A stretch of 64,000 bases of DNA from contig NZ_VRLS01000012.1 in NCBI RefSeq assembly GCF_008017825.1, forward strand, positions 186,001 through 250,000. The letters are read 5' to 3'. This document shows, piece after piece, positions 50,333 through 59,945 of the stretch; positions within the stretch are counted from its first letter, which is position 1, and the number at the start of each line of letters is the position of its first letter. The position numbers were made by a program, and so were the translations under genes. Source of the DNA: Mesonia sp008017825. GTDB lineage: Bacteria; Bacteroidota; Bacteroidia; Flavobacteriales; Flavobacteriaceae. The notes under the pieces were generated by a model. The model was not told where the DNA came from. It searched no databases and saw only the letters and a list, made by a program, of their open reading frames with translations.

Positions 50333-51058
50333 TTACTCGTATTTTTTTAAACGATCTGGTGGTTGAAACAAAATGAGCGCAGCTTTTTTTATACTCCCAG
50401 CCTTTCTCATGTTTTTATAAATATCTACCCATACGTGAAATACCAATTTAACGGGATTGTAATGTCTGGGTTGTTCTAAAATCCCATAAACCGCTTGTTC
50501 ATCTTCAGGTTGAAAAGATCCAAACATTCTATCCCATATAATAAAAGTAGAGCCATAATTTTTATCTAAATATTGCTCATTCTTTCCATGATACACACGG
50601 TGATGAGAGGGGGTTACAAAAATAAAGCTTATCCATTTTGGAAGCTTTCTAATATATTCAGTATGAATCCAGAATTGATATAGAACGGTGATTTGGTGAC
50701 AAATAAAGAAGATAACAGGGTGAAAACCTAAAAAACTTATAGGTAGGAAGAAAATCACTTTAATTTGTTGAGTCCAAGAAAGCCGAAAAGAAGTAGATAG
50801 ATTATATTTTTCTGAATTGTGATGCGTCACGTGAGTTGCCCAAAAGATGCTAGTTTCATGTCCAAACCGGTGCGCCCAATATCTAAAAAAATCTAAAACA
50901 ACAAAACAAAGAATTGAAGTTACCCAATTAACAGGAATACTCCACGGGACCAGATTATAAAGCCATATTACCGACCCAAATAAAAGGGTTTTAATAAACA
51001 AGTTTTGAACTACAGAAACTAAGCCGATACTTAAGGAGGCAAAAATCTTTCTTTCCAT
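50333..51058 (-). CDS. Fatty acid hydroxylase / sterol desaturase family protein
   Basis: A 241-aa integral membrane diiron enzyme. Three histidine clusters are visible: HRFGH (about 63-67), HVTHH (about 76-80), and HHRVYHGKN (about 155-160). TM helices lie between. The family hydroxylates or desaturates lipids, such as fatty acids or carotenoids. At 241 aa it is shorter than many homologues, and upstream of the ATG there is no further start codon before a stop, so the N-terminus is probably as annotated. It is a single gene convergent with the GNAT gene. Confidence 0.85.
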   Translation of the reverse strand: MERKIFASLSIGLVSVVQNLFIKTLLFGSVIWLYNLVPWSIPVNWVTSILCFVVLDFFRYWAHRFGHETSIFWATHVTHHNSEKYNLSTSFRLSWTQQIKVIFFLPISFLGFHPVIFFICHQITVLYQFWIHTEYIRKLPKWISFIFVTPSHHRVYHGKNEQYLDKNYGSTFIIWDRMFGSFQPEDEQAVYGILEQPRHYNPVKLVFHVWVDIYKNMRKAGSIKKAALILFQPPDRLKKYE

Positions 51059-51191
51059 AAAGCTTCTTTTTCTGCTTCCAACTAAAATAACATTCGAGTT
51101 AGGCTAAACCAATTAGAATTGGCGCGGGGTAGAAAATTAAATCTGGCGCATTAGACATTACGTGATCAAGCGTTATCTTTTCCTTCATAAA

Positions 51192-52880
51192 TTACAATCC
51201 TTTGGGTATTGCATCAATCAATTGTTGTGTATATTCTTTTTCGGGATGAGCATAAACAATGTCGGCATCGCCACGTTCTACGATTTCACCCTTATGCATC
51301 ACTAAAAGTTGGTCGGCCATATATTTCACTACCGCCAAATCGTGTGAGATGAAAATATAAGTAAAACCAAACTTTTCCTTTAACTCATTTAACAAGTTTA
51401 ACACTTGTGCTTGCACCGAAATATCTAATGCCGAAACCGACTCGTCACAAATAATAAGCTTGGGTTCTACGGCGATTGTTCTAGCGATTCCAATACGTTG
51501 ACGCTGACCACCACTAAACTCATGAGGATAACGATAAAAATGGGCTTCCTCTAAGCCTACTCGTTTTAGTAACTCAAGTGTTTTTTCTTTTCGTTTTTTT
51601 TTATTTTTATACAAACCGTGGACTTCCATCGGCTCCATAATCGCTTTTCCTACAGTAATACGAGGGTTTAAAGAAGAAAAAGGATCCTGAAATATGAGTT
51701 GTATTTCTTTACGGAGTTTTCTCAATTCTTTCTTAGAAAGTTGCGTGATATCATTCCCTTTATAAAGTACTTTTCCTGCACTTGCTTTGGTAAGTTGTAA
51801 GATTACATCTCCCAGAGTTGATTTTCCACAGCCCGATTCTCCAACTAAACCTAAAGTCTCTCCTTCAAATATTTTAAAACTAACATTATTTACCGCTTTT
51901 ACTACACTGGGTTTTTTAAAAAATCCAGCATTAGAAATAAATTCTTTTTCTACATTCTTAACCTCTAATAAAGGCGCTTGGCTGTAAATCTTATGGTGTC
52001 TTTCCTTTCTTTCTGTTTGAGTTTCAGCGATACTTATGGGTTGGTTTTCTATAAAATCTTTAACCGTTGGCAACCGTTTTAAGCGCACTTGGGTGTCGGG
52101 TTTAGATGCTAATAAAGCTTTGGTGTATTGTTGTTTTGGATGATGAAAAATCTCTTGCGTGGTGCCTTGCTCAACGATAGAACCTTTAAACATAACCAAG
52201 ACTCTATCGGCAATTTCAGAAACTAATGCCAAATCGTGAGAGATAAATAAAACACTCATTTCTGTTTCCACTTGGAGCTCTTTTAAAAGGTTTAAAATTT
52301 CTTTTTGGACGGTAACATCTAATGCGGTAGTAGGTTCATCTGCGATGAGTAATTTTGGTTTACAGGCAATTGCCATCGCAATCATTACCCGTTGTTTTTG
52401 TCCGCCGCTTATTTGATGAGGGTAAGATTCAAAAATCTTTTCGGGTCGAGGCAATTTTACCTTTTCAAATAAATGTAAAGTTTCTTGTTTTGCTTCCGCG
52501 GAAGCGATGTTAGTATGTCTTAAAAGAATTTCCTGTACCTGAAAACCACAAGTTAAAGAAGGGTTTAACGAACTCATGGGTTCTTGAAAAATCATGGAAA
52601 TCTCATTTCCGCGTAAGCTTTGCATTTCTTTATCTGAAAATGAGGCTAAATCTTTACCTAAAAACTGAATTTCGCCTTTCGTAATTTGTGCAATTGAAGG
52701 CAATAATTTTAAAATACTAATCGAAGTAATCGATTTTCCTGAACCAGATTCTCCCACTACACCTAAAATTTCATTTTTATAAAGCTGAAAAGAAATATTA
52801 TGGAGAACAGTTTGCTTTATACCGCCAGTAATAAAGCTAACTTCTAGGTTTTTTATAGTTAATAATTCTTGTTGTTTCAT
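51192..52880 (-). CDS. Fused oligopeptide ABC transporter ATPase (DppD-DppF type)
   Basis: A 562-aa protein with two complete ABC nucleotide-binding domains in tandem (about 5-250 and 305-560), as in fused DppDF/OppDF. The first has GESGSGKSI, ISGGQKQRVMIAM and the D-E-P in LIADEPTTAL. The second has GESGCGKST, FSGGQRQRIGIAR and CDESVSALD. Both are catalytically intact. It energises import of peptides or nickel, but the permease and binding-protein genes are not in the window, so it must work with components elsewhere. A palindrome copy at 52492 lies in the first domain and encodes IASAEAK. Confidence 0.9.
   Translation of the reverse strand: MKQQELLTIKNLEVSFITGGIKQTVLHNISFQLYKNEILGVVGESGSGKSITSISILKLLPSIAQITKGEIQFLGKDLASFSDKEMQSLRGNEISMIFQEPMSSLNPSLTCGFQVQEILLRHTNIASAEAKQETLHLFEKVKLPRPEKIFESYPHQISGGQKQRVMIAMAIACKPKLLIADEPTTALDVTVQKEILNLLKELQVETEMSVLFISHDLALVSEIADRVLVMFKGSIVEQGTTQEIFHHPKQQYTKALLASKPDTQVRLKRLPTVKDFIENQPISIAETQTERKERHHKIYSQAPLLEVKNVEKEFISNAGFFKKPSVVKAVNNVSFKIFEGETLGLVGESGCGKSTLGDVILQLTKASAGKVLYKGNDITQLSKKELRKLRKEIQLIFQDPFSSLNPRITVGKAIMEPMEVHGLYKNKKKRKEKTLELLKRVGLEEAHFYRYPHEFSGGQRQRIGIARTIAVEPKLIICDESVSALDISVQAQVLNLLNELKEKFGFTYIFISHDLAVVKYMADQLLVMHKGEIVERGDADIVYAHPEKEYTQQLIDAIPKGL
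52492..52506 (+). repeat. Iterated palindrome copy (in the ABC ATPase gene)
   Basis: Full GCTTCCGCGGAAGCG followed by ATG. Sense frame of the gene: I-A-S-A-E-A. Confidence 0.88.
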
Positions 52881-53031
52881 GTGTAATAAATGAGGCTAAT
52901 TATTGCGAAAAAACCAATCTTTAACGATTTAACTTGCGAATAAAAATACATTTTAACGATTAAAATTTCATTTAGTCGATAAAATTTATTTAATTCGTAA
53001 GCAAGTTAATTATAAATTAATAATTTTTTAA

Positions 53032-53259
53032 ATGAAACAAAACTATTTCTCTCAGCAAATAGTTATGTTGTATCATACTTTTAAAGATGAGCAACGTAAC
53101 GTAAAACAACCGCCTAAACTACAATACGAAAAGCAATTAGCCATTCAACAGTTTACGCATAAATTTCCCTTCTTAGAATTCTGGTCCAAAATTAACCACC
53201 CCCTACATACCCTTCAATTTTATTGGCCAAGAATTTATGAAACTCCAGTTTTCAATTAA
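53032..53259 (+). CDS. Small hypothetical protein
   Basis: A 75-aa basic, aromatic-rich protein (MKQNYFSQQIVMLYHTFKDE, later HPLHTLQFYW). No signal peptide, TM helix or known motif is visible. The start and end are both supported only by the open frame. It lies in the 470-bp gap between the divergent ABC ATPase gene and the M4 protease, so it may be real but minor. Function unknown. Confidence 0.4.
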   Translation: MKQNYFSQQIVMLYHTFKDEQRNVKQPPKLQYEKQLAIQQFTHKFPFLEFWSKINHPLHTLQFYWPRIYETPVFN

Positions 53260-53290
53260 ATTTTAAAATTTAAAAAATTTCAAACGTAAT

Positions 53291-53319
53291 GTTTTGACGG
53301 TAATATTTATTGTCAAAAC
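53291..53319. promoter_or_regulatory. Inverted repeat upstream of the M4 protease
   Basis: GTTTTGAC (53291-53298) and GTCAAAAC (53312-53319) form an 8-bp inverted repeat with a 13-bp spacer, 35 bp before the protease ATG. It could be an operator or part of an mRNA hairpin. No T run follows, so a terminator is less likely. Confidence 0.4.
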
Positions 53320-53353
53320 GCAAACAGTTGTTTATTAATCAAATCTTTATATT

Positions 53354-56308
53354 ATGAAAAAAGACTATAAGAGCTTGGCTGTAATGGCTACTTTTTTATT
53401 AGGATCTACTTTCGGGTTTTCTCAAGAAAGTCCTAAAAAACCAATTAAAAAATTAAATGTATATGAGGAATCACAAAGCTTTCAGACTGCAGATGATAGC
53501 TTTAAAAGAAGCTTAGGCTTGCCGCCAGAAAATACATTATCTTTAGTAGAACAAAGAACAGATAAATTAGGATACCATCATCAAAAGTTTCAGCAATATT
53601 ATAATTCTATTCCCGTAGAATTTGCAACCACAGTTTTACATGCCAAGGAGGGCAAAGTAAAATCTTCTTCAAATAATCTTTATAGAATTAAAGATTTACC
53701 AACCACCCCATCTATTTCTAAAGAGATGGCCTTTAACAAAGCTAAGCAACACGTAGGAGCCACTGAGTATATGTGGGAGGATAAAGAAGAATCTAAACAT
53801 ATATCGTATAATCTTCCTGCTGGAGAATTAGTTATTCTGCCTAAAATTAAAGGAGTAACAGAAGAAAATAAACTTGCTTATAAATATGATATTTATGCGA
53901 CAGCTCCTCTTTATAGAGCAGATGTTTACGTAGATGCGCAAACAGGTGATTTTATAATGGAAAATAAAAAAATTCACCATGCTAATACTCCGTCAAGCGG
54001 AACTACACTTTATAATGGTAATGTCTCTATCACTACAGATAGTTACAATGGAAGTTACCGTTTAAGACAAACGGCAGATGGCGGCGGAATCCAGACGTAT
54101 GATATGAATAACAGTACAAACTATAACAATGCTCAAGAAGTAACGAGTAGTTCTAGTAATTTTACAAATAATCCAACTGCGGTACAAGCACATTGGGGAG
54201 CAGAACAAACCCATAAATATTTCTCACAAAAGCATAATAGAAACTCTTATAACGGTAATGGAGCAATCATACGCTCATACGTTAGTTATGATAGTAACTA
54301 TGTAAATGCATTTTGGGATGGTAGTAGAATGACCTATGGTGATGGTGATGGTGTTAATTATGGACCATTAGTAGCATTAGATATTGTGGGTCATGAGATA
54401 GGTCACGGTGTTACAGAATATGCGGCTAATCTCGTTTACAGTTATGAGTCTGGAGCTTTAAATGAATCTTTTTCAGATATTTTTGGAGAGGCTATTGAAG
54501 CTTTCGCTACAGGCACCAACGATTGGTTAATGGGTGATGAAATAGGATCTGGCGGAAGCGGAGGTGCACTACGCTCTATTAGTAACCCAAATGCTTACGG
54601 TCAACCCGATACGTATTTAGGAACTAGCTGGTATAGTGGTTCTGGAGATAATGGTGGTGTTCATTATAACTCTGGAGTTCAAAACTTTTGGTTTTACTTG
54701 TTGAGTACAGGAGGTTCTGGAACTAATGATAATGGAGATAGTTATAGTGTTACTTCTATTGGTATGGAGAAAGCTGCTGCTGTAGCTTACAGAAATTTAA
54801 CTACTTACCTTAGTTCAAACTCTCAATATTCTGATGCTCGTAATGGAGCGATTCAAGCAGCAAAAGACCTTTACGGAGCAGGAAGTACAGAAGAAATCGC
54901 TGTGACTAATGCATGGCACGCCGTGGGTGTGGGTGCAGCATATAGCGGTGGAGGAAATCCAGAACCTGAAGATTGTACAAGCGGAGATATTTATTTATCG
55001 ATTACGTTTGACAATTACCCAGAAGAAACTTCTTGGACCTTAAAAGATGCTTCTGGAAATACAGTAGATAGCGCAGCATACTCAACATCGAATGCAGATG
55101 GTTCTACAGTTACAAAAACAATTAGTGGGTTAACCGACGGAGATTATACTTTTACGATTACCGATCAATATGGAGATGGGATCTGCTGTAGCTACGGTTC
55201 TGGTTCTTATACCTTATCTAGTGATGATGGTACGATTTCTTCAGGAGGAAATTTTGGTAATTCTGAAGCAACCAATTTCTGTATAGAAGATGGAGGTACT
55301 TCTTTAGACAGTGAAGCACCATCAGCTCCTTCCGCTTTAAGCGCAAATAATATTACACAAACCACAGTAGATTTATCTTGGAATGCTTCTACAGATAATG
55401 TTGGTGTAGATTCTTATGAAGTTTTTCAAGGAAGTTCTTCTTTAGGAACAACAACTGGGACTTCTGCACAGATTACGGGATTAACGGCTGCAAGTTCTTA
55501 TTCATTTTCAGTTAAAGCAAAAGATGTTGCTGGGAATACTTCTTCTAGCTCTAATGTTGTTAATGTTACTACAACAGGAGGAAATACTCCAGATTACTGT
55601 AATTCTCAAGGAAATGATTCTTCTTATGAATGGATTGACTTGGTAAGCTTAAATAATTTGAATAATTCTAGCGGAAATGACGGTGGATATGCTGATAATA
55701 CAAATTTAATTGCTAATTTGCCTTACGGATCTAATACGATTCAAATAAGTGCAGGTTTTGCAAGTTCTAGTTATACCGAGCATTGGGCGGTTTATATAGA
55801 TTATAATCAAAATGGTGCTTTTGAAACCAATGAGAAAGTAGTTTCAGGAAGTTCTAGCAGTGGTAATACCCTTAGCGGAACTTTTAGTGTACCAACTTCT
55901 GCGATTAGTGGTAACACCAGAATGAGAGTTTCTATGAAATATAATGCTTCTCAAACTTCTTGTGAAAGTTTTAGTTATGGAGAAGTTGAAGATTATACCG
56001 TTAACGTTGGGCAAGCAGCTGCTCAAGGATTTAATAACAATAGTTTAGCTGCCACAGCAATTGGAAATGAAAGTGCAATATTTGCTACTACCATTTATCC
56101 TAACCCAGTTACTGGAAATGAAATATTTGTAAAAATGGAAGATGCTAGAGATGCAACTTACAAAATTTACGATATGTTAGGGAAATTAGTATTAAGCGGA
56201 GAATTAACGCAAAATGCTATACAATTAAATAGGCTTTCGGGCGGTGTTTATATGTTACAATTAGGAGATGGACAAAAATCTATTACCAAAAAATTTGTAA
56301 AACAGTAA
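53354..56308 (+). CDS. Secreted M4 metalloprotease with T9SS sorting domain
   Basis: A 984-aa thermolysin-type protease exported by the type IX system. Order: signal peptide (about 1-23); propeptide with FTP-like domain (to about 215); M4 catalytic domain with HEIGH at 347-351, zinc Glu371 (ALNESFSD), and the catalytic His in GGVHYNSG; a T9SS-type domain with the CTSGDIYL start (about 540-645); a fibronectin type III domain (about 655-745); a GEVED-type domain (about 750-890); and a C-terminal sorting domain beginning about 910 and ending KKFVKQ. All zinc ligands are intact. It should digest proteins outside the cell. A terminator follows. Confidence 0.93.
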   Translation: MKKDYKSLAVMATFLLGSTFGFSQESPKKPIKKLNVYEESQSFQTADDSFKRSLGLPPENTLSLVEQRTDKLGYHHQKFQQYYNSIPVEFATTVLHAKEGKVKSSSNNLYRIKDLPTTPSISKEMAFNKAKQHVGATEYMWEDKEESKHISYNLPAGELVILPKIKGVTEENKLAYKYDIYATAPLYRADVYVDAQTGDFIMENKKIHHANTPSSGTTLYNGNVSITTDSYNGSYRLRQTADGGGIQTYDMNNSTNYNNAQEVTSSSSNFTNNPTAVQAHWGAEQTHKYFSQKHNRNSYNGNGAIIRSYVSYDSNYVNAFWDGSRMTYGDGDGVNYGPLVALDIVGHEIGHGVTEYAANLVYSYESGALNESFSDIFGEAIEAFATGTNDWLMGDEIGSGGSGGALRSISNPNAYGQPDTYLGTSWYSGSGDNGGVHYNSGVQNFWFYLLSTGGSGTNDNGDSYSVTSIGMEKAAAVAYRNLTTYLSSNSQYSDARNGAIQAAKDLYGAGSTEEIAVTNAWHAVGVGAAYSGGGNPEPEDCTSGDIYLSITFDNYPEETSWTLKDASGNTVDSAAYSTSNADGSTVTKTISGLTDGDYTFTITDQYGDGICCSYGSGSYTLSSDDGTISSGGNFGNSEATNFCIEDGGTSLDSEAPSAPSALSANNITQTTVDLSWNASTDNVGVDSYEVFQGSSSLGTTTGTSAQITGLTAASSYSFSVKAKDVAGNTSSSSNVVNVTTTGGNTPDYCNSQGNDSSYEWIDLVSLNNLNNSSGNDGGYADNTNLIANLPYGSNTIQISAGFASSSYTEHWAVYIDYNQNGAFETNEKVVSGSSSSGNTLSGTFSVPTSAISGNTRMRVSMKYNASQTSCESFSYGEVEDYTVNVGQAAAQGFNNNSLAATAIGNESAIFATTIYPNPVTGNEIFVKMEDARDATYKIYDMLGKLVLSGELTQNAIQLNRLSGGVYMLQLGDGQKSITKKFVKQ

Positions 56309-56330
56309 GCATCAATTTTTCATATGGGTT

Positions 56331-56360
56331 AAAGCTCGGGGTGGTTCCCGGGCTTTTTTA
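56331..56360. terminator. Terminator between the M4 protease and the exonuclease gene
   Basis: AAAGCTCGGG (56331-56340) pairs with CCCGGGCTTT (56347-56356, one T-G) around a 6-nt loop, followed by T residues on the plus strand. It serves the protease and possibly the convergent exonuclease gene. Confidence 0.85.
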
Positions 56361-57074
56361 TTACACAGAAGTAATTTCTGATTCTTCTAATAGTTTTTCT
56401 TGTCGGAGTTTTAAGAAAATTTGTGCAATAGCGACTACGTCTTTTTCGCAATACGATACAATTCGTAATATATTATTCTCTTCATAAAAAACATCTCTTA
56501 CTTGAGAACCGTCTATATCGTCTTTTGGGGATGGGACACCTAATACGTGAGTCATTAATTTTAAGGAAGTGTAGTGTTTATAATCGCCAAACTTCCATAA
56601 TTCTAAAGTATCTAAATGAGGTACCTCCCAAGGTTTCTTTCCGAATAAATCTAATTTAGAAGGCAATTCTATACTGTGAATAAGCATTCTACGAGCGATA
56701 TAAGGAAAATCAAATTCTTTACCGTTGTGCGCACACAGTAAATGCTGAGCTTGGTGAAAGTAATTATTAAGCAGTTCTTTAAAATCTTGTAAAAGCTTTT
56801 TCTCTTCCCCATGAAAAGTGGTAGTTCTAAAACTTCTTTTATTTTCCTTTAAGACAAAATACCCTACAGAAATACATACTATCTTGCCAAATTCTGCCCA
56901 AATACCTGCTCGATCATAAAATTCTTTAGCTGTAAACTCATCTTTGCGTTGGTATTGAGATTTTAATTCCCACAGGGTTTTCTTCTCTTCGCTTAATTCA
57001 TCATAAGAAGAAAATTCGGGTACGGTTTCTATATCTAAAAATAAGATATTTTCTAAGTTGAGTTTTTTGAGCAT
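56361..57074 (-). CDS. 3'-5' exonuclease, PolB-like
   Basis: A 237-aa DnaQ-like exonuclease of the PolB-like family. The catalytic acidic motifs are visible: FLDIETVPEF (motif I, Asp/Glu), LLCAHNGKEFDFPY (motif II), and YCEKDVVAIAQIF (motif III, Asp). It probably trims or proofreads 3' DNA or RNA ends. The gene is single and ends at the terminator shared with the M4 protease gene. A fused polymerase domain is absent, which is normal for this family. Confidence 0.85.
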   Translation of the reverse strand: MLKKLNLENILFLDIETVPEFSSYDELSEEKKTLWELKSQYQRKDEFTAKEFYDRAGIWAEFGKIVCISVGYFVLKENKRSFRTTTFHGEEKKLLQDFKELLNNYFHQAQHLLCAHNGKEFDFPYIARRMLIHSIELPSKLDLFGKKPWEVPHLDTLELWKFGDYKHYTSLKLMTHVLGVPSPKDDIDGSQVRDVFYEENNILRIVSYCEKDVVAIAQIFLKLRQEKLLEESEITSV

Positions 57075-57112
57075 AAGAAGAAGATTTAATTAGTAAAATA
57101 CAACTTTTATAA

Positions 57113-58255
57113 CTAATTAGAAATCATTTGATAAGCTTCTTCTACGTAAGTGTAAAAATCATCTGTAAAAGCTCTATCGTTAGTTCTTTCTCCGCGTTGA
57201 TGCCCTAGTCGTACAATAATCATATCATCTTCAGGAATCGTGATTACGTACTGTCCCAAAATACCTCGCATTACAAACATTTTTTTGTTGAGGTGGTTGC
57301 TTAACCAAAAACCGTAACCGTATTCTGGGCTATCTTTAAATTTAGGCTGAATAGAAGTAGCCACAAAACTAGAATCTAAAAGTTGTTCCCCATTCCACTT
57401 ACCATGATCTTTATATAATTTTCCAAATTTTGCAAAGTCTCTAGCGTTGCTGGCAATACAACAATAGGCTTTTTCATCACCCTCTTCATTATCATCTAAC
57501 TGCCAAAAGGCTTTATCTTGCATTCCCATAGGCTGCCAAAAACTTTCGCTTAAATAATCTGAAAGTGTTTTTTCACTTGCTTTGGCAACAACCATTGATA
57601 ATAACTGTGTGTTTCCGCTAAGGTATTTATAAGCTTTTCCTGGTTCTTCTTCTACCCTTAATGACAAAATAAGCTCTTTGATATCGTCATCTAAATACGC
57701 CCTAGCTGTCATTGAAAACGGACTGTAATAATTTTCTTCCCAGTTGAGGCCAGAAGACATCGATGATAAATCACCTACGCTTAATCGCTTATCAAACTGC
57801 GGATAAAAATCTGCAACAGGTTGATCTAAGTCTTTTATAAATCCATCTTTAATCGCTTTTCCTAATAAAGCAGAGGTAATACTTTTTGCCATCGAAAATG
57901 AATTGGTATGGGATGTTTTACCATAATCATCTGCATATTTTTCATACCAAATGCTGTCATTTTTAATGATAAGAAATGCGACGGTTCCTAACTCTTCGTT
58001 TATCGATTGTAATTTTTGTGTCGCTTCCGCGGAATTATATTTTTTATGTAAAGACCAAGGTTGAGGTTTTCCTGAAGTTTTAATCGTGCGATTATCAAAT
58101 TCCGAGTAATCGTCTATATACGCAGTTTTATATCCTTTTAAGTAAGTAATTTTAACGCCACGCAAAATATAATCGGCATCAAAAAGGTAAAGCGCCAAAA
58201 TGGCTAAACCCAATATGATAGCTAGGCTAAGAAGAAGCTTTTTAAAAAATTTCAT
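57113..58255 (-). CDS. Serine hydrolase, beta-lactamase/penicillin-binding family
   Basis: A 380-aa protein with an N-terminal TM helix or signal anchor (about 4-24) and a class C beta-lactamase-like domain. The active-site Ser-x-x-Lys is SMAKSI (about 143-146), the Tyr-x-Asn is in KYLSGNTQ, and the third motif reads HQRG near the C-terminus in place of KTG. The domain probably hydrolyses an ester or D-amino-acid amide in the periplasm and is not a confirmed beta-lactamase. A palindrome copy (58022-58035) encodes NSAEAT. It is a single gene. Confidence 0.85.
   Translation of the reverse strand: MKFFKKLLLSLAIILGLAILALYLFDADYILRGVKITYLKGYKTAYIDDYSEFDNRTIKTSGKPQPWSLHKKYNSAEATQKLQSINEELGTVAFLIIKNDSIWYEKYADDYGKTSHTNSFSMAKSITSALLGKAIKDGFIKDLDQPVADFYPQFDKRLSVGDLSSMSSGLNWEENYYSPFSMTARAYLDDDIKELILSLRVEEEPGKAYKYLSGNTQLLSMVVAKASEKTLSDYLSESFWQPMGMQDKAFWQLDDNEEGDEKAYCCIASNARDFAKFGKLYKDHGKWNGEQLLDSSFVATSIQPKFKDSPEYGYGFWLSNHLNKKMFVMRGILGQYVITIPEDDMIIVRLGHQRGERTNDRAFTDDFYTYVEEAYQMISN
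58022..58035 (-). repeat. Iterated palindrome copy (in the serine hydrolase gene)
   Basis: CGCTTCCGCGGAAT. The reverse complement has TCCGCGGAAGCG. Sense frame of the gene: S-A-E-A. Confidence 0.85.
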
Positions 58256-58338
58256 ATAAAAGAATGCTGTTAATTGTCAAGCTTAAATATATTAAAACAA
58301 AAGTAAACTTAGTTAAGAGGTTGGTTTAAAAGCTATTT

Positions 58339-59289
58339 TTACCATCGCTTTTTTGCCCAATCTTCTTGCTTTTCATTTGGCAGGAATGTCCAAGCTACTA
58401 TTCGGCTAGTTTTATTTCCTGTGCCCATAGGAATCTCTTTTACTTGTTGAGCCTCTAGCTTTTTTAATAATTTATGAATTCCTTTAAAGTTAGATTCTTT
58501 TGAAACTAAGGAAGAAAACCAATAAATATCGTTTGCGAATTTTCTACTTTCCCAGATCATATTTTGAATAAACTTAGATTCTCCGCCTTCATAAATAAGT
58601 TCATTATTTGCACCAGAAAAATTAAGCTCTGGAGTTTTTACTTTCTTACCAGATAGGTTTTTAATTTTTCTTCGTGTTCCCTTTTGAGCTTCTTCTATAG
58701 AGGAGTGAAAGGGAGGATTGCAAATAACAACATCTACTTTTTCGTTAGGATTTAGTATGTGATGAAAAAAATCTCTCGAACTTTTTTGCAATCGACAGTC
58801 AATTTTATCTTTAAGACTAGGATTTGCATTGACAATGTTTTTTGCAGAAGATATAGATTTTGCATCAATATCAGACGCTATAAATTGCCAGTCATATTCT
58901 GTAGCACCAAGTATGGGATAAATACAACTTGCGCCTACGCCAACATCAAAGCAGGTAATTTTATCACCAGTTGGAATAGTGCCAGAATTACTTTCAGATA
59001 ATAAATCGGCTATATGATGGAGATAATCTGCTCTTCCTGGAATTGGCGGACATAAATTTTCATCGGGAAATTCCCAATATTTAATTCCGTAATAGTGATG
59101 GAGTAGAGCTTTATTTAAAATTTTTACAGCATTCGGATTAGAAAAATCTATTGATTCTACTCCTACTTTGTTGAGTTTTAAATAATTTTTAAGCTCGGGT
59201 TTAGCTTTTAATAGCGCTTCTAAATCATATCTTTCGCGGTTTTTATTCCGAAGGTGTAATCTTGATTTTACTTGTTTTTTTGTAGACAT
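58339..59289 (-). CDS. rlmF: 23S rRNA (adenine(1618)-N(6))-methyltransferase
   Basis: RlmF methylates N6 of A1618 in 23S rRNA using SAM. The 316-aa protein has a Rossmann-type methyltransferase fold with CFDVGVGASCIYP (SAM-binding motif I), and the catalytic N-P-P-F in VVICNPPFHSS (about residue 195), followed by the LSGKK region. The N-terminus is basic, as expected for rRNA binding. Length is normal. It is a single gene, 40 bp from the 161-aa membrane gene. Confidence 0.92.
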   Translation of the reverse strand: MSTKKQVKSRLHLRNKNRERYDLEALLKAKPELKNYLKLNKVGVESIDFSNPNAVKILNKALLHHYYGIKYWEFPDENLCPPIPGRADYLHHIADLLSESNSGTIPTGDKITCFDVGVGASCIYPILGATEYDWQFIASDIDAKSISSAKNIVNANPSLKDKIDCRLQKSSRDFFHHILNPNEKVDVVICNPPFHSSIEEAQKGTRRKIKNLSGKKVKTPELNFSGANNELIYEGGESKFIQNMIWESRKFANDIYWFSSLVSKESNFKGIHKLLKKLEAQQVKEIPMGTGNKTSRIVAWTFLPNEKQEDWAKKRW

Positions 59290-59328
59290 GATTTATGGTA
59301 GAATTATAGCGATTTAAAACTTCTTGTT

Positions 59329-59814
59329 TTATAGCAGTAAATATATAAAGTCTGCAATGATTAAAACCTGAAATACAAAACTTAAAATCTCGACTCGTTT
59401 TTTATATTTTAAGGCCAACAGTAGTATAAGAATCGTAATTAAAGGCAATACAAGACCAGAAACTAATCTTAACGAATAAACGTTTCTTTTTTCTGAATCT
59501 ATAAGGGAATAATAATTCACCTCATTAAAAAGTGGAGAAATAGAGTAGGTTATTTTTTCAACACCCTTAATTTGTTTTGCGAAAGATCCTGAAACATTAA
59601 AGTCTTCTCTTTCTGTAAATACCTTGTAAGAGGAATGAGAATTTCCAGCGGCATTATAATATTGCTGGCGTTCTTTTTTAATATTTAGAATCGGATCTGT
59701 ATATACTTTACCCGGGATTATAAAATCTATGATAATCATAAGGGCAGCGAGAATAGATAAAACTTGAAACCATTGAGTTAAGGTAAATTCTTTTTTCAGT
59801 TTCGAAGAGTCCAT
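59329..59814 (-). CDS. Hypothetical membrane protein
   Basis: A 161-aa protein with an N-terminal TM helix (about 12-30), a large polar loop (about 31-105) with no cysteines, and two or three C-terminal TM helices (about 112-160, VSGLVLPLITILILLL and IADFIYLLL). I do not recognise the family. The loop, with NAAGNSHSSYKVFTERED, would be outside the cytosol. It lies next to rlmF in the same direction and may share its transcript. Confidence 0.65.
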   Translation of the reverse strand: MDSSKLKKEFTLTQWFQVLSILAALMIIIDFIIPGKVYTDPILNIKKERQQYYNAAGNSHSSYKVFTEREDFNVSGSFAKQIKGVEKITYSISPLFNEVNYYSLIDSEKRNVYSLRLVSGLVLPLITILILLLALKYKKRVEILSFVFQVLIIADFIYLLL

Positions 59815-59837
59815 TATTATTTTATGAAGGTTACAAG

Positions 59838-59878
59838 TAGTTTTAAAGATTGTACTTATGGCACAATCTTTAAAACTA
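59838..59878. repeat. Perfect 16-bp inverted repeat
   Basis: TAGTTTTAAAGATTGT (59838-59853) and ACAATCTTTAAAACTA (59863-59878) with a 9-nt loop. It is A+T-rich and without T runs on either side, so it looks less like a normal terminator and more like a structural or operator element between a membrane protein gene and the VOC gene. Confidence 0.6.
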
Positions 59879-59945
59879 AGAATTTATTCTTAATAAATGT
59901 GTATTGAATTCCTCAACATAAATTTTACAATTTCAAGCATATAAT

